Assembly: GCF_004210375.1 (NCBI RefSeq)
Contig: NC_134829.1
Location: 24,630,034-24,694,033 of the forward strand
Length of the DNA stretch: 64,000 nt
Origin: Tachypleus tridentatus
Lineage: Eukaryota > Arthropoda > Merostomata > Xiphosura > Limulidae
Reading direction: 5' to 3'
Below the pieces are notes generated by a model. That model did not search any database, was not told the origin of the DNA, and saw only the letters and a program-made list of their open reading frames with translations. Positions 36,356 to 47,089 of this stretch are shown here, piece after piece (the stretch's first letter is position 1; each line of letters opens with the position of its first letter). The position numbers and the translations under genes are program-made.

Positions 36356-37579
36356 TCATTCACGGTCCCTGCGATTGTACGTTGATAAAGATTTCACAAA
36401 ATGAAAGTCAATTACTCCACAATTCGGACAAGCTACACTGTGGCTGTAGTCACTAAAGAACTGTAGTCGATGGTCTGGCATGATGACCATACGATGACAG
36501 TTGTTACACTTGAGACGCTCTGGGCAGCAAGGAGTAGCAGCAAATATGTCATATGAATACATAGACCCCAAAATGAGGTCGCTTCCATTCCAGCGGTTCT
36601 GACAGTAACGACATCTCAAATTTGTATTCCATCCTTCCAAGCAACTCATACAAACAGCATTTAGATACTGGACTCTTCCATCTAGCTTAACAGGAACACA
36701 GCCTTTGCTATGTTGACGGGGTGACAAGAAGAAAGTTCCGTCAATTAGTGGGTAGCGATCAAAAATAATCATGGTATTATGGCACAGAATACACGAGATG
36801 CGATTCACATGGCTGGCGCTCAAAGTTGATAGAATAAAACATCGTGTTTCATCATTGCCGTGACTTCCTTCATCTTCCATCTTGATGTGATAAGAGTTAA
36901 TCTTATGACGAGGCAGTGTATTGAAAGATGAGTAGTCATGGCGACGACTAAAAATGTTGCCTGAACCATGTCTTTCTCGTCTGTCATTGAAGAAGGGCTT
37001 CTTGGTCGTTCCGAAACCATGAGTAGGAGACATTGTAAAGTCAGCCGAACCCGGCGGACTTCCCGACCCAGTGCTGGACATACTGGAACTCCTGTTTCGC
37101 ATCATGGGTACACCTATTCCCGCTTGCTTCTGAGGCGCAGCACCGTTCAAGGTCAGAACGGGCTTGTCATTCTTTTTCTTACGATTCCTCTTTTTCTTTC
37201 CATTATCATCATTACAAGTAGTGTTACCATTTTTTAAGGCGACCCAATCTAAATCTTTTCTCAAATGTCCTTTACCACATTTACACCCACATGCCTTATA
37301 AGCAAGGTCATAGCCTTTTTTGGTCCACAAATTCTGTAGACGCTGCTTTTCGCTCCAACTTCGAGCTCGACCAGTTGATCGAAGGTAAGTCAAAACAGCT
37401 TCTTCCCATTGGTCAAAACATGATTTATGCATGTACTGTCCTTCATGACAAAGTTCATTATTGCATATTACTTTTACAACGTTATTGACTGTTAAAGCAT
37501 TATTAGGAATTGATTCTTCTATCTGACACCCCAGCGGAACACAACATGAGTAACTTGGAACAGGCTGCTGATTTGCCAT
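36356..37579 (-). CDS. hdc: Headcase protein homologue (HECA family)
   Basis: A 407-residue protein. The first ATG (37579) reads MANQQPVPSYSCC. Residues about 12-113 form the N-terminal headcase region with the cysteine/histidine pattern CNNELCHEGQYMHKSCFDQWEE, GRARSWSEKQR, LWTKKGYDLAYKACGCKCG and GHLRKDLDW. A basic, nuclear-signal-like KKKRNRKKK (128-136) and a Ser-rich linker (163-185) follow. From about 223 the C-terminal headcase domain contains RHKINSYHIKMEDE, CILCH, DGTFFLSPRQH, CMSCLEGW, MYSYDIFAATPCC and CPNCGVIDFHFVK. The match extends to the end of human HECA (543 aa). In flies hdc limits imaginal cell growth and tracheal branching and acts with Unkempt near TORC1. The frame stays open upstream to a 3' splice site at 37645, with no ATG. 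The stop is TGA, and only seven sense codons separate it from the next in-frame stop. That leaves no room for the readthrough extension known for Drosophila hdc. Confidence 0.96.
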   Translation of the reverse strand: MANQQPVPSYSCCVPLGCQIEESIPNNALTVNNVVKVICNNELCHEGQYMHKSCFDQWEEAVLTYLRSTGRARSWSEKQRLQNLWTKKGYDLAYKACGCKCGKGHLRKDLDWVALKNGNTTCNDDNGKKKRNRKKKNDKPVLTLNGAAPQKQAGIGVPMMRNRSSSMSSTGSGSPPGSADFTMSPTHGFGTTKKPFFNDRRERHGSGNIFSRRHDYSSFNTLPRHKINSYHIKMEDEGSHGNDETRCFILSTLSASHVNRISCILCHNTMIIFDRYPLIDGTFFLSPRQHSKGCVPVKLDGRVQYLNAVCMSCLEGWNTNLRCRYCQNRWNGSDLILGSMYSYDIFAATPCCPERLKCNNCHRMVIMPDHRLQFFSDYSHSVACPNCGVIDFHFVKSLSTYNRRDRE

Positions 37580-37644
37580 GTTTCTCACAAAATTCCTCTT
37601 AACAGTGGTAGTAATTAAATCGCTACCTTTGCAACCTACGTTAA

Positions 37645-37660
37645 CTGGAAAAATAAAAAT
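37645..37660 (-). other. 3' splice site upstream of headcase coding exon
   Basis: Minus strand: polypyrimidine tract TTTTTATTTTTCCAG with AG at 37646-37645, 66 bases before the ATG. It predicts a spliced 5' UTR. Confidence 0.7.
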
Positions 37661-37689
37661 TACAATTAGTCACCATTAAGTTTACTGTC

Positions 37690-37870
37690 AACAATACAGT
37701 ACTATGATATCTAACAGAAAATGTGAGCAAAACCGCGACAAATACAATTGTATTCCACTTCCTTTCGTATCTGACAGTAAAATACTACGGCAGATGGGCG
37801 CGAAAACGGCTTTGCCACGCAGGAGGAGCTACAACTCGTTGAGGCGTTCTATTGGTTTACAGTGTAAACA
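37690..37870 (-). promoter_or_regulatory. Candidate proximal promoter or intronic regulatory block of headcase
   Basis: A CpG-containing patch in AT-rich surroundings. On the minus strand it has a CCAAT box (37855-37851) and TTTTCGCGCCC (37806-37796), which fits the E2F consensus TTTSSCGC. If transcription starts here, the splice site at 37645 may be unused. If it starts near 38.9 kb, the block is intronic. Confidence 0.4.
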
Positions 37871-38864
37871 AAATATACCCATGTGACATGAAAAGTTCAA
37901 TCCGATTCGTTAAACTTTCACTGCACTCTCGGGTAAACTGCGTTACAGAATTACGTAATCTTTTGAGATATTATATATATACATATATATTTTACTAACT
38001 TATTTTCGTTACTAAAGGATCTAGTAGAAGCAATTTCCATAAGAAATGTTATATTCTTAAATTTCAATGTTTACTAGATTAGCAATGATACCGAATCAGA
38101 AATATGAGATACAGTTTAATTTTCTATATAATAATAATAAATATGACATTCATAATTATTAGTGACAATAAACTAAAAACTGAATGAAATTTTAAGAGTT
38201 GAAACTCCACCCCAAAAGATACGATTTTACGTTTGGTAAATATACAGGTTAAATAAATTAACTTTGAGCAACATCTGACGAATGTCAATTTTTGTGATAT
38301 TTATTAAAGTTAAAGCATTAAACGTTTACTTAACTATAATATATAACATTACAGTGAAACGGCATTACTAAATTAGGCCTACTACTGTACTAAGAACAAT
38401 AAAAAAAAGGAAAAAATAACGTTAAAGTTTCGTATTTTGGTTTCTTTAATATAACGTAACTTCTCATAACATTCATCTTCTATATCGTACATTAAGCCTT
38501 ATAGTGGTGAGCATGGTATAGTTAACAATGTCTGTCTAAAGTGGAATCTGTAAAATAGAACAAAGTTAAAACTTAACGAGATTAAACACAATGTTTAAGC
38601 AACTAATCCTCAAAATACTGACCCTACACATAGCATAAAGCCTTAAGACATTCTATCTTAAGTTACAAATGTAGTTAATTTTTAACGTTAAAATATGGGA
38701 AGGTGATAAATATTTTCAGTTAATTTAACTTTATTTTATACATAAAACTTAATTCTTTTGACAAAGTCTACATGTATTAGTGTAAACACAGCACTTATAA
38801 ATACGTTTTTACAGTTTGTTTGTTTGTTCATAACTTACTGGATTAAAAACAAAAGAAAACAAAC

Positions 38865-38990
38865 CTGTACAGAATCATCAAACCGCCAACTCTCACACGA
38901 ACCGCTAGAAGTACACGTAGGAGACTGCTGATTGTGTGCGCATGTTAGCTTGTCCTGAGCTCATACACGTGTGTTCTATTTGACCTTGAC
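38865..38990 (-). other. Candidate non-coding first exon of headcase
   Basis: A 5' splice site GTACAG|GTTTG at 38865/38864 on the minus strand would pair with the acceptor at 37645 (intron of about 1.2 kb). The sequence upstream is CpG-enriched and has ATGs that end quickly at a TAG (an ATG AGC TCA... frame of about 19 codons), so it would be untranslated leader with a uORF. The start site is not defined. Confidence 0.4.
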
Positions 38991-38999
38991 TCTCCAAGA

Positions 39000-40145
39000 T
39001 AGTTGTAAACACTGGAGTCGAGTCTATTCTCAAATATATTTAGGGGTGAGCCAGAGGTACCATGTTTAACTGTTTTAAGTATTCCTAAATTATTTATTTC
39101 ATTAAGAAGTAACATTCAAATAACACACGCTAGTTATACAAGTTTTTAAAATGTGATAATTTATATCTAGTTTATGAGAAAATAAGCGCATTAAATTAAA
39201 TATACTATTATCTGTTACATGAATCTATTTTAAGTTTCAAATAAATTTATAATAACATTTTGCAGGTTAATTTCTGCCACAAATTGCCAATACTGTATTT
39301 GTTTGCAATAATATTAAACAGAAAGTTAATATTAAGAGGAGATGTTGGAAGATGCCGTGGAATTATTTTGTTTGTAATAAAAGTAAGTTCATTAGTTAAT
39401 TTACAGGACCACTTGTATATATCAAAATAAGTCTTTTCATAACGAGATAACAGACCCAGACAGTGTTAAGTGTGTTGTAGTCTAGAGGTATGTATTTACA
39501 GGGGGAGAGGCCTAAAGTCAAAGTACACATAAATCATGTTTACTTCGTGGGGTTTCTTTAACATCGACATAATGTTGTTGTTATTTATGGCAAAACCATC
39601 CGAACACTAATGTTTTTCATAAAGCAGTCACTAGAACGCGCTAGGGTGAAACTTGTGAAATGATGAAACAGTGGATTGTTTTTGTGAACTGTTACAAGAT
39701 AGTTTCAAACACATACTTTACGTTGTTCAAAATTTTAATACAGATTTTAGCTACGCTGTTTACTTCTGGAAGATCTATACATCTCTTGAATGGGTAACTG
39801 ACATTTTTCCTGTTGAAGCAAAATTACAAATAGATATCTAAAAGACAATTTTTTGAACTAGTAACTACAGATTTTGAAAAGTGAACATAGCAAACCAAGT
39901 ATCGAAAATCGCAAGACGATACAACAATATAAGAGTGTTATTAGAGTTATATATCTCCGTAGTTCATAAAAAGGTCACTAAAGAATGGCATTCAAAAGAA
40001 AGAAGAAATGCGAACAGAAATATGATTTTCATATTCAGGTGTAAAATCTTTGAGAAAAAATGCAAAACTCTGAAAGAAAGAAAAAAGCTCGAGTTGTTGC
40101 AGAATTTTGGCTCAAAGCGATACAAAGAACATAGCCGTTCCTAGT
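39000..40145. other. Non-coding stretch upstream of headcase
   Basis: No element recognised. The open frame at 39881-40144 is Lys-rich, without a family match. Confidence 0.45.
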
Positions 40146-40149
40146 TTTT

Positions 40150-40325
40150 AACTGTCAGATAAGGGAGATGGCAACCAGTCAACAACACCCGCTGTTATTT
40201 CTTTGGCTGTGACCGAATAATTAGGATTTGACCATCACTCGTATAGCGCACTCTTGGCGCCAAAGGGCGAGGCGTTTTCGCGGCAACAGACAGCCAACCT
40301 TGTCCCCTTGGATTCACCAACCACC
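40150..40325 (-). mobile_element. Diverged SINE-A relative (type D)
   Basis: GACCGAATAATTAGGATTTG then ACCATCACTCGTATAGCGCA then AAAGGGCGAGGCGTTTTCGC, aligned to the SINE-A body on the minus strand but with a distinct GCGGCAACAGAC segment in place of the usual head. A second copy lies at 55700-55920. Confidence 0.6.
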
Positions 40326-40869
40326 ACCACCTACAAAAAGAGGGAAAATCTTTTAGGAATAATGCTTTTTTGTCAGTGTAACTTATATTAATAAAATATT
40401 ATATATTTACGTAAAAAAACTTGTAAAAATGTAATTCAATTTCACTTGATTACACGCTTCAATTGTAATACACGTAGTCGAAACAATATGAATCGAATAT
40501 AAATTTGAATGTTGCCTAGAGGCCCGGGTGAAAAAACAAACGATGAATGGAATGCCTTGTTTGTTTTTGTTTACAAAATGTAGTCCTTAACTGAGTTTAT
40601 GCGAATCACCACTCTTGAAAGTTGTGTAATTGTTTCTTCTTTCCTAATTAGAAGATTACCTAATAAGATGCGTAAAACTTGTAACACAAATATAAGTACC
40701 GGAAGAATTGGAAAATATTGTGTTTCGGTAAAGATGTTTTCCGACGTTATGGTGTGGATTATAAAAAATACTGTGAAATTACTATTTTTTTTATTGACGA
40801 CGAGAAATTAGTTTTAATCAGTATGTCTTATAATGTTCCCATGTTGAGTTTTCGGTAAACACAGACACA

Positions 40870-40965
40870 CAGTGTTTAAATCCAGGGTTCAATTCCCTTG
40901 CAGTAAACAGAATACAATTAGCCCGTCGTGTAATTTGCAATAAAAAAAATTATAACTCAAGGATT
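40870..40965 (+). mobile_element. SINE-B, degenerate
   Basis: TTTAAATCCAGGGTTCAATT then CCCTTGCAG, then TTAGCCCGTCGTGTAATTTG then CAATAAAAA. SINE-B head and tail order with substitutions. Confidence 0.6.
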
Positions 40966-40969
40966 TGTG

Positions 40970-43865
40970 GGATTATATGGTTAAAACATGAAATATACTC
41001 CTTGAGAAATTTAACTTAAACCAAAAGTAGACCAATGATTTCACTAGTTAGTATTCTAGCTCTATACTCGTAATGGAACTGTTTGAACAACGTAACAAAT
41101 TTCAAATGCCCGAGTTCCGTCATCGTAATATAGACATCCAACACCAAGAATAATCTTAAATAATCACTTTCTAACATACGTGCTAGTCACCATAGGTTAC
41201 CTGGATACGTGGTGAAAGCCAAAATAGGTGTGTCATACATCAGTTCTAGACAAGTTTCAGATAATTAGAGTAACAATGAACAGTTCGCGCATGGAAAATG
41301 TTTAAAATTATGATATAAACAACAAATCAGACCACAAATCTTTCTAATGATACTTGAAAAATGTTTATATGAATGTATATTCACACGAAATGTCTCGCGT
41401 TTCATACTACCAAGACAAGACCCCCCTCAATTATAAAACAGTAAACCATGAGTAAAATAATAATAATAATAACAAAATGAAAAACTTTTCTCATGATCCC
41501 ATTATTTTCAAAATGTTCACTGTGAATATATTTATTGGTTTGATTTTGGTATTATTGGTTGTTAGAAAATCAAAGCATTGAAAGTTGACTTATCTGAAAA
41601 CACATTTGTTAACCTTATGCACAAAACCCTTGGAATGCTGTTCCTATAGTCCAAGCAAATAAAATTAACTCTGTTTCACATGTTTTCACAAAGAGTTACC
41701 ATAAAAATGTTATTCCAGAACAAGTTTTACGAGTTGAGAAAGTAACAGGCGTTTACTGGGCGTTTGTTAACCCTTTCATATCAGTGGCAACCAAAGCATG
41801 TAAAAAATAATTTTGTCTCTAGAAATTGCTTTCCTATATATATGTATGTGTAGCTTACCAATTTTGCGTTTTCAACTTTACTGAATATGTGGTTAGACGA
41901 TGTCTTAAGATATAAAAACGGTCATTGATAATGGTTCGAAAAGTAATCGTTCTTTAACCACAGGAATAACGGAGGTTACGTTAAGGTAACTATGTTTATT
42001 TACAAATTACTGCGAGGTATCTTTTACAATAATATCTGACTGAGGTATAAATAATAGTAATAAGAATAAAATCATAGGCCAAATAAGTGCAACTAGGACT
42101 TAATAATAATAAAAAACGTGTCAAATACCAAAATTCCAATATTTGCGGTTACGAGATTCTGTGGAGTAACATTAACAGAATACGTTCTACCGAGTAAATA
42201 CACATGACATACCCATGGTGACGGAATTAAATATTTGAGTCAAAGGTCAAAGCGTTTCTCAGTATTAAGAAAATTTTAGATCATTTTTGTAATTTAATCA
42301 TATATTTGGTAACAGCTGTGACAAGCTTGGTCCTTTTGATGGCGTTTGGCGTCTGTATACGCGGGTTGTTTACTAGCTTAAGTAACCAAAAAGTAAAAAA
42401 TATTAATTATCTAAAAGAAACCTTTAAGCTTTCTGTGTAACTCTAACTAAAGTAACAGATTTCAAATGTTTTAATATAATAGGTAAATATACCGAATATG
42501 TAATCGAGTTTCAAAAAGTATTACTATAGTTAAAGTGCAATCAGAAACCAATAGGCCTAAAATCGAAGATAAAAAGTCATACTAACTGTAGATGTTTTTT
42601 CCCACGGTCCGACTGATGTGTTCCCGTAATGAAAGGCCTCTTAACCACTAATTTCGGGGAAAGAAAATACAGACCTGAACGCCGTTTTTCACAACTCTGA
42701 TCTTTAATCCGAAATAGACAAATTAAAAAGAATGTAGGGGGAGACATCTGCACTTCAGTGAATTTTATCAGAAATTTCAGACATATTTGTTTCTGATGCT
42801 TCTCTGGCTCTTGACTGTTAAATTTAATGCCAATTAATTTCTAGACAATAGTGACTAAAAGAGAAGCATTTTATTTTTTATTCTACAAATGGCGTACCTT
42901 TTCTTTATTAGGCCTGAGAAATTGTTAAAAGGAAATAATCTTGGAAAAGGTATTTATTTTGATGAATTCATAGAAACGAAAAAAAAAATGTAAACCGCAA
43001 GTGTTTTTTTTTGAGAAACGAACAAAGTAAAGAATTTAAATGACAAGATGTAAAGCACACTTTTCGTCATGTCAACAATTTCAGACTCAACAGTTTTATA
43101 CGAAGCCAGTGAAGCTTTGGTGTTCAACAATCGATCGGATTCCCAATATTGTCAAACGTTGCCGGGATATGTGACGTCAAATCCACGTGATGCATGAGCC
43201 GATTCTCAGTGACCTTCAGAATGACAAATTCTGGAAATATAATTGAAAGTCTACTGATCATTTAACGTTACATTAATTCACAAAGGATAGGGTTTCCAAA
43301 TTGAAATGAAAAAATGTTAATTTTAAGTCCTAAGACTTTATTTTGCATAGAATGTTTCCTCAGAGAAGTGGAAACAAAATAGTATTAAATATTTCATGAT
43401 GTGAAACTATGTGAACAATAAATAGACATCTCGAATAGTTTAGCTTTACTCAACATATAAATATGACGTTTCAGATATTTCACCATATAAAAGTATTTTC
43501 TTATGATATATTAAATACACAATACATTTTAACTAGTAACATAGTCTAAATTAAAAAAATATGTTATGTGGGTAAATTGACCAGCAACGATATATATAAT
43601 ACGAACATTATTTTATATATAGGACATACTATATGATTCAACAAGGCATTCATTGGTCTGTCATTTTCAAAAGCTTTCAACACGAATTCTTATTGCAAAC
43701 ATTACTGAATATGAAGGTCGTTTATCATTTTATTTTTCGCCGACATGCCTCTTTCTTCTCTATCAGTAAATATTTTAAATTAATGTTTCATTTAATTTTG
43801 AAATCTGGGTAAATTTTCGTAGAATATTTTGTTTGTTTGTTGGTTGGTTGGTTTTAACGCAAAGT
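40970..43865. other. Non-coding stretch
   Basis: AT-rich, no gene, no recognisable mobile element. A short (TAA)n run lies at 41457-41472 and a GTTG run at 43835-43850. Confidence 0.5.
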
Positions 43866-43869
43866 CATT

Positions 43870-44010
43870 TGAGGGTGTGTGTGTGTGTTTTTCTTATAGC
43901 AAAGCCACATCGGGCTATCTGCTGAGCCTACCGAGGGGAGGTCGAACCCCTGATTGTTGTGTTGTAAATCCGTAGACTTACCGCTGTATTAGCGAGGTAC
44001 TGCCGTTTGA
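43870..44010 (-). mobile_element. SINE-B, near full length
   Basis: Reference copy of SINE-B. On the minus strand: head with AATACAGCGGTAAGTCTACG and GATTTACAAC, B box in GGGGTTCGACCTCCCC, then the tail AGCAGATAGCCCGATGTGGC and TTTGCTATAAGAAAAAC, and an (AC)n end. It is tRNA-like but not a gene. Confidence 0.85.
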
Positions 44011-44031
44011 GGGATAACTATGTAAGTTGTT

Positions 44032-44155
44032 GTTGTTATTTTGAATTAAGCACAAAGCAACACAATGGGCTATCTGTGCTCTGCCCACAATGGGTATCGA
44101 AACCCGGTTTTTAGCGTTGTAAGTCCGCAGACATACCGCTGAGCTACTGGGGGAC
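44032..44155 (-). mobile_element. SINE-C, full length
   Basis: TTTGAATTAAGCACAAAGCA, GCTATCTGTGCTCTGCCCAC, GGTATCGAAACCCGGTTTTT and CATACCGCTGAGCTACTGGG. It lies 20 bp from the SINE-B copy, in the same orientation. Confidence 0.9.
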
Positions 44156-44174
44156 AAATGTGTATGTAAATAGT

Positions 44175-44385
44175 CCTTCACTTAAAAGTGATAGACTAGA
44201 AATGAATGTTGACCATTAGCATCCATTCCCAACTCCTGGCCATAATCGAATAATGAGATTGACCATCACATTATAACGTTATCCCAGCTGAAAAGATGAG
44301 TTTGTTTGGTGATGGGATTCGAACCCACAATCCACAAAGTGAGAGTCGGGTGCCATAACTACTAGGTCATACGCTGCCAACGTGA
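44175..44385 (-). mobile_element. SINE-A, strongly diverged
   Basis: GATTGACCATCACATTATAA, GCTGAAAAGATGAGTTTGTT and GGGATTCGAACCCACAATCC are recognisable body and head blocks. The tail is mostly lost. Confidence 0.75.
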
Positions 44386-44451
44386 AATATTTTCCTACTT
44401 TAGCTAGCGGGTGAACAACGTTAAGATTAAAGTTGTTTTTTGGAGTGGATT

Positions 44452-44729
44452 ATTTGTTTGTTTTTTGAATATCGCGCAAAGCTACTTGAGGGCTATCTGT
44501 GCTAGCCGTCCCTAATTTAGCAGTGCAAGACTAGAAGGAAGGCAGCTAGTCATCACTACCCACTGTTAAACTCTTGGGCTACTCTTTTACCAACGAATAG
44601 TGTGACTGACCGTAATATTATAATGCTCCCACGGCTGAAAGAGCGACCATATTTGGGGCGATGGGGATTCGAACCCGCGACCCTCAGATTACGAGTTGAA
44701 CGCCTTAACACACCTGGCCATGCCGGGCC
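44452..44729 (-). mobile_element. SINE-A, full length
   Basis: Runs from TTTTTTGAATATCGCGCAAA to CTGGCCATGCCGGGCC, well preserved. Confidence 0.93.
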
Positions 44730-45259
44730 TATAATGAAACATCAAGAAAACTAACTATTAGACCTAGCCTCACCTCTTTCTGTATGGTTCAAAAGTTCCA
44801 ACCTAAAACATCGTGTACCATTAAATATGGAAAATTAAAGCTTATTTGGTCTACATCTGACGTGCCATCTGTTACAAAACGAACTCCTTGAACTATTCCA
44901 GCTTTGACACCACCCAATCAAGTTCTATAATTTAATTGGCTATTTCAACATTGGTCAATTGAGAATCCAACATACTATGATGAGAAGTATGAGTGCCCGT
45001 AAGAAGGGGCAAAAGGAAGGCATCTGCCTCCCTTATATTTCACACGAAAAAATTTCACGTATCATAATGTGAACGTAACATCGTAGGAACTAAACATTTT
45101 TAATATTTTTTATTAAAACTTCAAAATACTGTTTGCGTTTAACACACGAAAAAATATTTTATCCCGTGGACTTTCACTGTAAAAGCTGATCCCTTACATA
45201 TCTGTTTCACACACACACACACCCACCCCTGCAAGTTATATTATGCTAAGTGTTCAAAG

Positions 45260-45775
45260 TGATTTGTAAAGTGAACAGGCGAAATAATGAAGAACAAATT
45301 ATACATCTTGCTGCCTATTTTGAAGAACCAGCTTTGATTGCATTAAATAACCTTCAAGCTAAAAGATTTAACAACTACTAACACACTTATCTGCCTTATT
45401 CAGTAAGTATGGAATGATTCTCAATGAGGAAGTATCTAGAGCAAAGTTCTAGAAAAGGGTATGGAGAATTTAAGAGAAATTGCAGAAGATTTTGATAGGC
45501 TCCCAGACGCTCCTCAGGTGGCACATGCCAACTTATATCTGTCACATGACTATTAGTGGACAGTTTTAAAAGTAGCTCTGCAGTTGATGATGTAACTAGA
45601 ATGTGTTACTATTGCCAAGTTACCATCTAGAAGTTACGGGAATATTAGGTCCTTTGGTATTGAAACATCAACTCCCTCTAACAATAGTCTATAAGAATTA
45701 AAAGAAATATTAAGACAGCTAGTAACAAAGAATACAAGAAATAATTCACAACAAAACAGGTGTTTTAAGTGTATA
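45260..45775 (+). pseudogene. Ty3/Gypsy-type gag fragment, decayed
   Basis: Three-frame reading gives capsid-like pieces: NEEQIIHLAAYFEEPALIALNN (given as NEEQIIHLAAYFEE then PALIALNN), LFSKYG with NEEVSRAKF, EIAEDFDRL, then ELKEILRQLVTKNTRN and NSQQNRCFK at the start of a CCHC knuckle. The order matches gag of arthropod Ty3/Gypsy elements. Stops and shifts are frequent, so it is a relic. The rest of gag, the protease and the start of RT are missing or replaced by a SINE and unassigned sequence before 47.1 kb. Confidence 0.65.
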
Positions 45776-45858
45776 TGTGTATTATATATTCATTTTAATA
45801 TTGATGTTTGTTTTAGTTAAATATATATATATTTAGAAATGCATGTAGTTTGTACTGT

Positions 45859-46120
45859 AGCCAGGCATGGACAGGTAATTAAGGCACTTGACTCGTAATC
45901 CGAACGTTGCGGGTTCGAATCCCGCAAACATGCACGTCCTTTCAGCCGTGGGGGCGTAAAAAGTTAAGATCAATCCCGCTATTCATTGGTAAAATAGTAG
46001 ACCAAGCGTTCGCGGTGGGTGATGATAACCAGCTGCCTTCCCTCTAGTCTTACACTACGAAATTAGGGACGGCTAGCACAAATAGCCCTCGAGTAGCTTT
46101 GCGCAAAATTTAAAACAAAC
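45859..46120 (+). mobile_element. SINE-A inserted between gag and pol relics
   Basis: CCAGGCATGGACAGGTAATT head with B box GCGGGTTCGAATCCC, full body, tail AGCTTTGCGCAAAATT. Confidence 0.9.
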
Positions 46121-47085
46121 GAAGCTTATACTGGTAAATGTGTAGTGCGGAATTCCTGTCTACTCACTAAAGTTGTAGAAGATTCTCGAGAGTATGAATT
46201 GACAATGAACTATGTGTGTATGTAAATACTACTGATTGCCAATATTGTAACCAATTGAAAAATCGAGAACCTCGCCTAATTATTATAAGAGATAGCCATC
46301 GCAACACGCGGAGAGACAGTATGTATTGTTCGTTTGTTACAGTCAGTATACAATAAACCTCGGAAACTACAGATATTTGACCAGGAACATTTATAGATTT
46401 CGAACACTACAATCCCTTTAACCACAGTGAATTAACTTCTAACGTTAGTATTTCTACGAAGACATCGCATATCTTCAGCGGAAAAACTTATCTGTGCTCA
46501 GTGAAGCAGCTAGCTGGTTTTCCCATCAATTAATTCGCTCCTCGTAAACCGTTGATAAAATATTCAGTTCCAGACCAGATAGAAAACTCAATATTGAGTG
46601 TAAGTTTTTAAAACTTTTTATATACAAATTATTATTCGTAATAATCATTATTATAAATTGTATTATTGTTTGCATATTAAAATATATTTCTATTGAGAAA
46701 GAAAATTGTGTATGTCAATCTTGTTGGCAAACATAATAAATTTGATAAATATTGACATTTTATTAACTACTAAATTTAAATTACAACTTAATTCGGTTTC
46801 AGTCTATTTAAAATCGTAATACGTAACACAATAAGTCGGAGATTCGTCCTAGATAAATTATAATACGTAACACAAGCGTAACTTGAAAGGGCATATTGCA
46901 ATGAACATAGATTAAAGTACAGAATTAGAACTCCTTCTGAAGGATATCAGAAAGATAGCATTGTTATAATTATAAAACACGTTACCATCTTAGCTGTGAT
47001 TATAATGAATAAACAGCTGTTATTAAATCAAGGAGACAATATCTGAGCATGTGTCTCAAAGTAAAACCAGATCAAAATAATAACT
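46121..47085. other. Unassigned sequence, possible LTR fragment
   Basis: The segment 46270-46385 (GCAACACGCGGAGAGACAGT, later CAGTATACAATAAACCTC) resembles the R/U5 part of an LTR with an AATAAA. No second copy was found to confirm it. The remainder shows nothing. Confidence 0.3.
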
Positions 47086-47089
47086 AAAT

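Noticed and set aside
36820-37488. Small ORFs on both strands inside headcase
   Set aside because: Overlap the well-supported headcase frame and match nothing.
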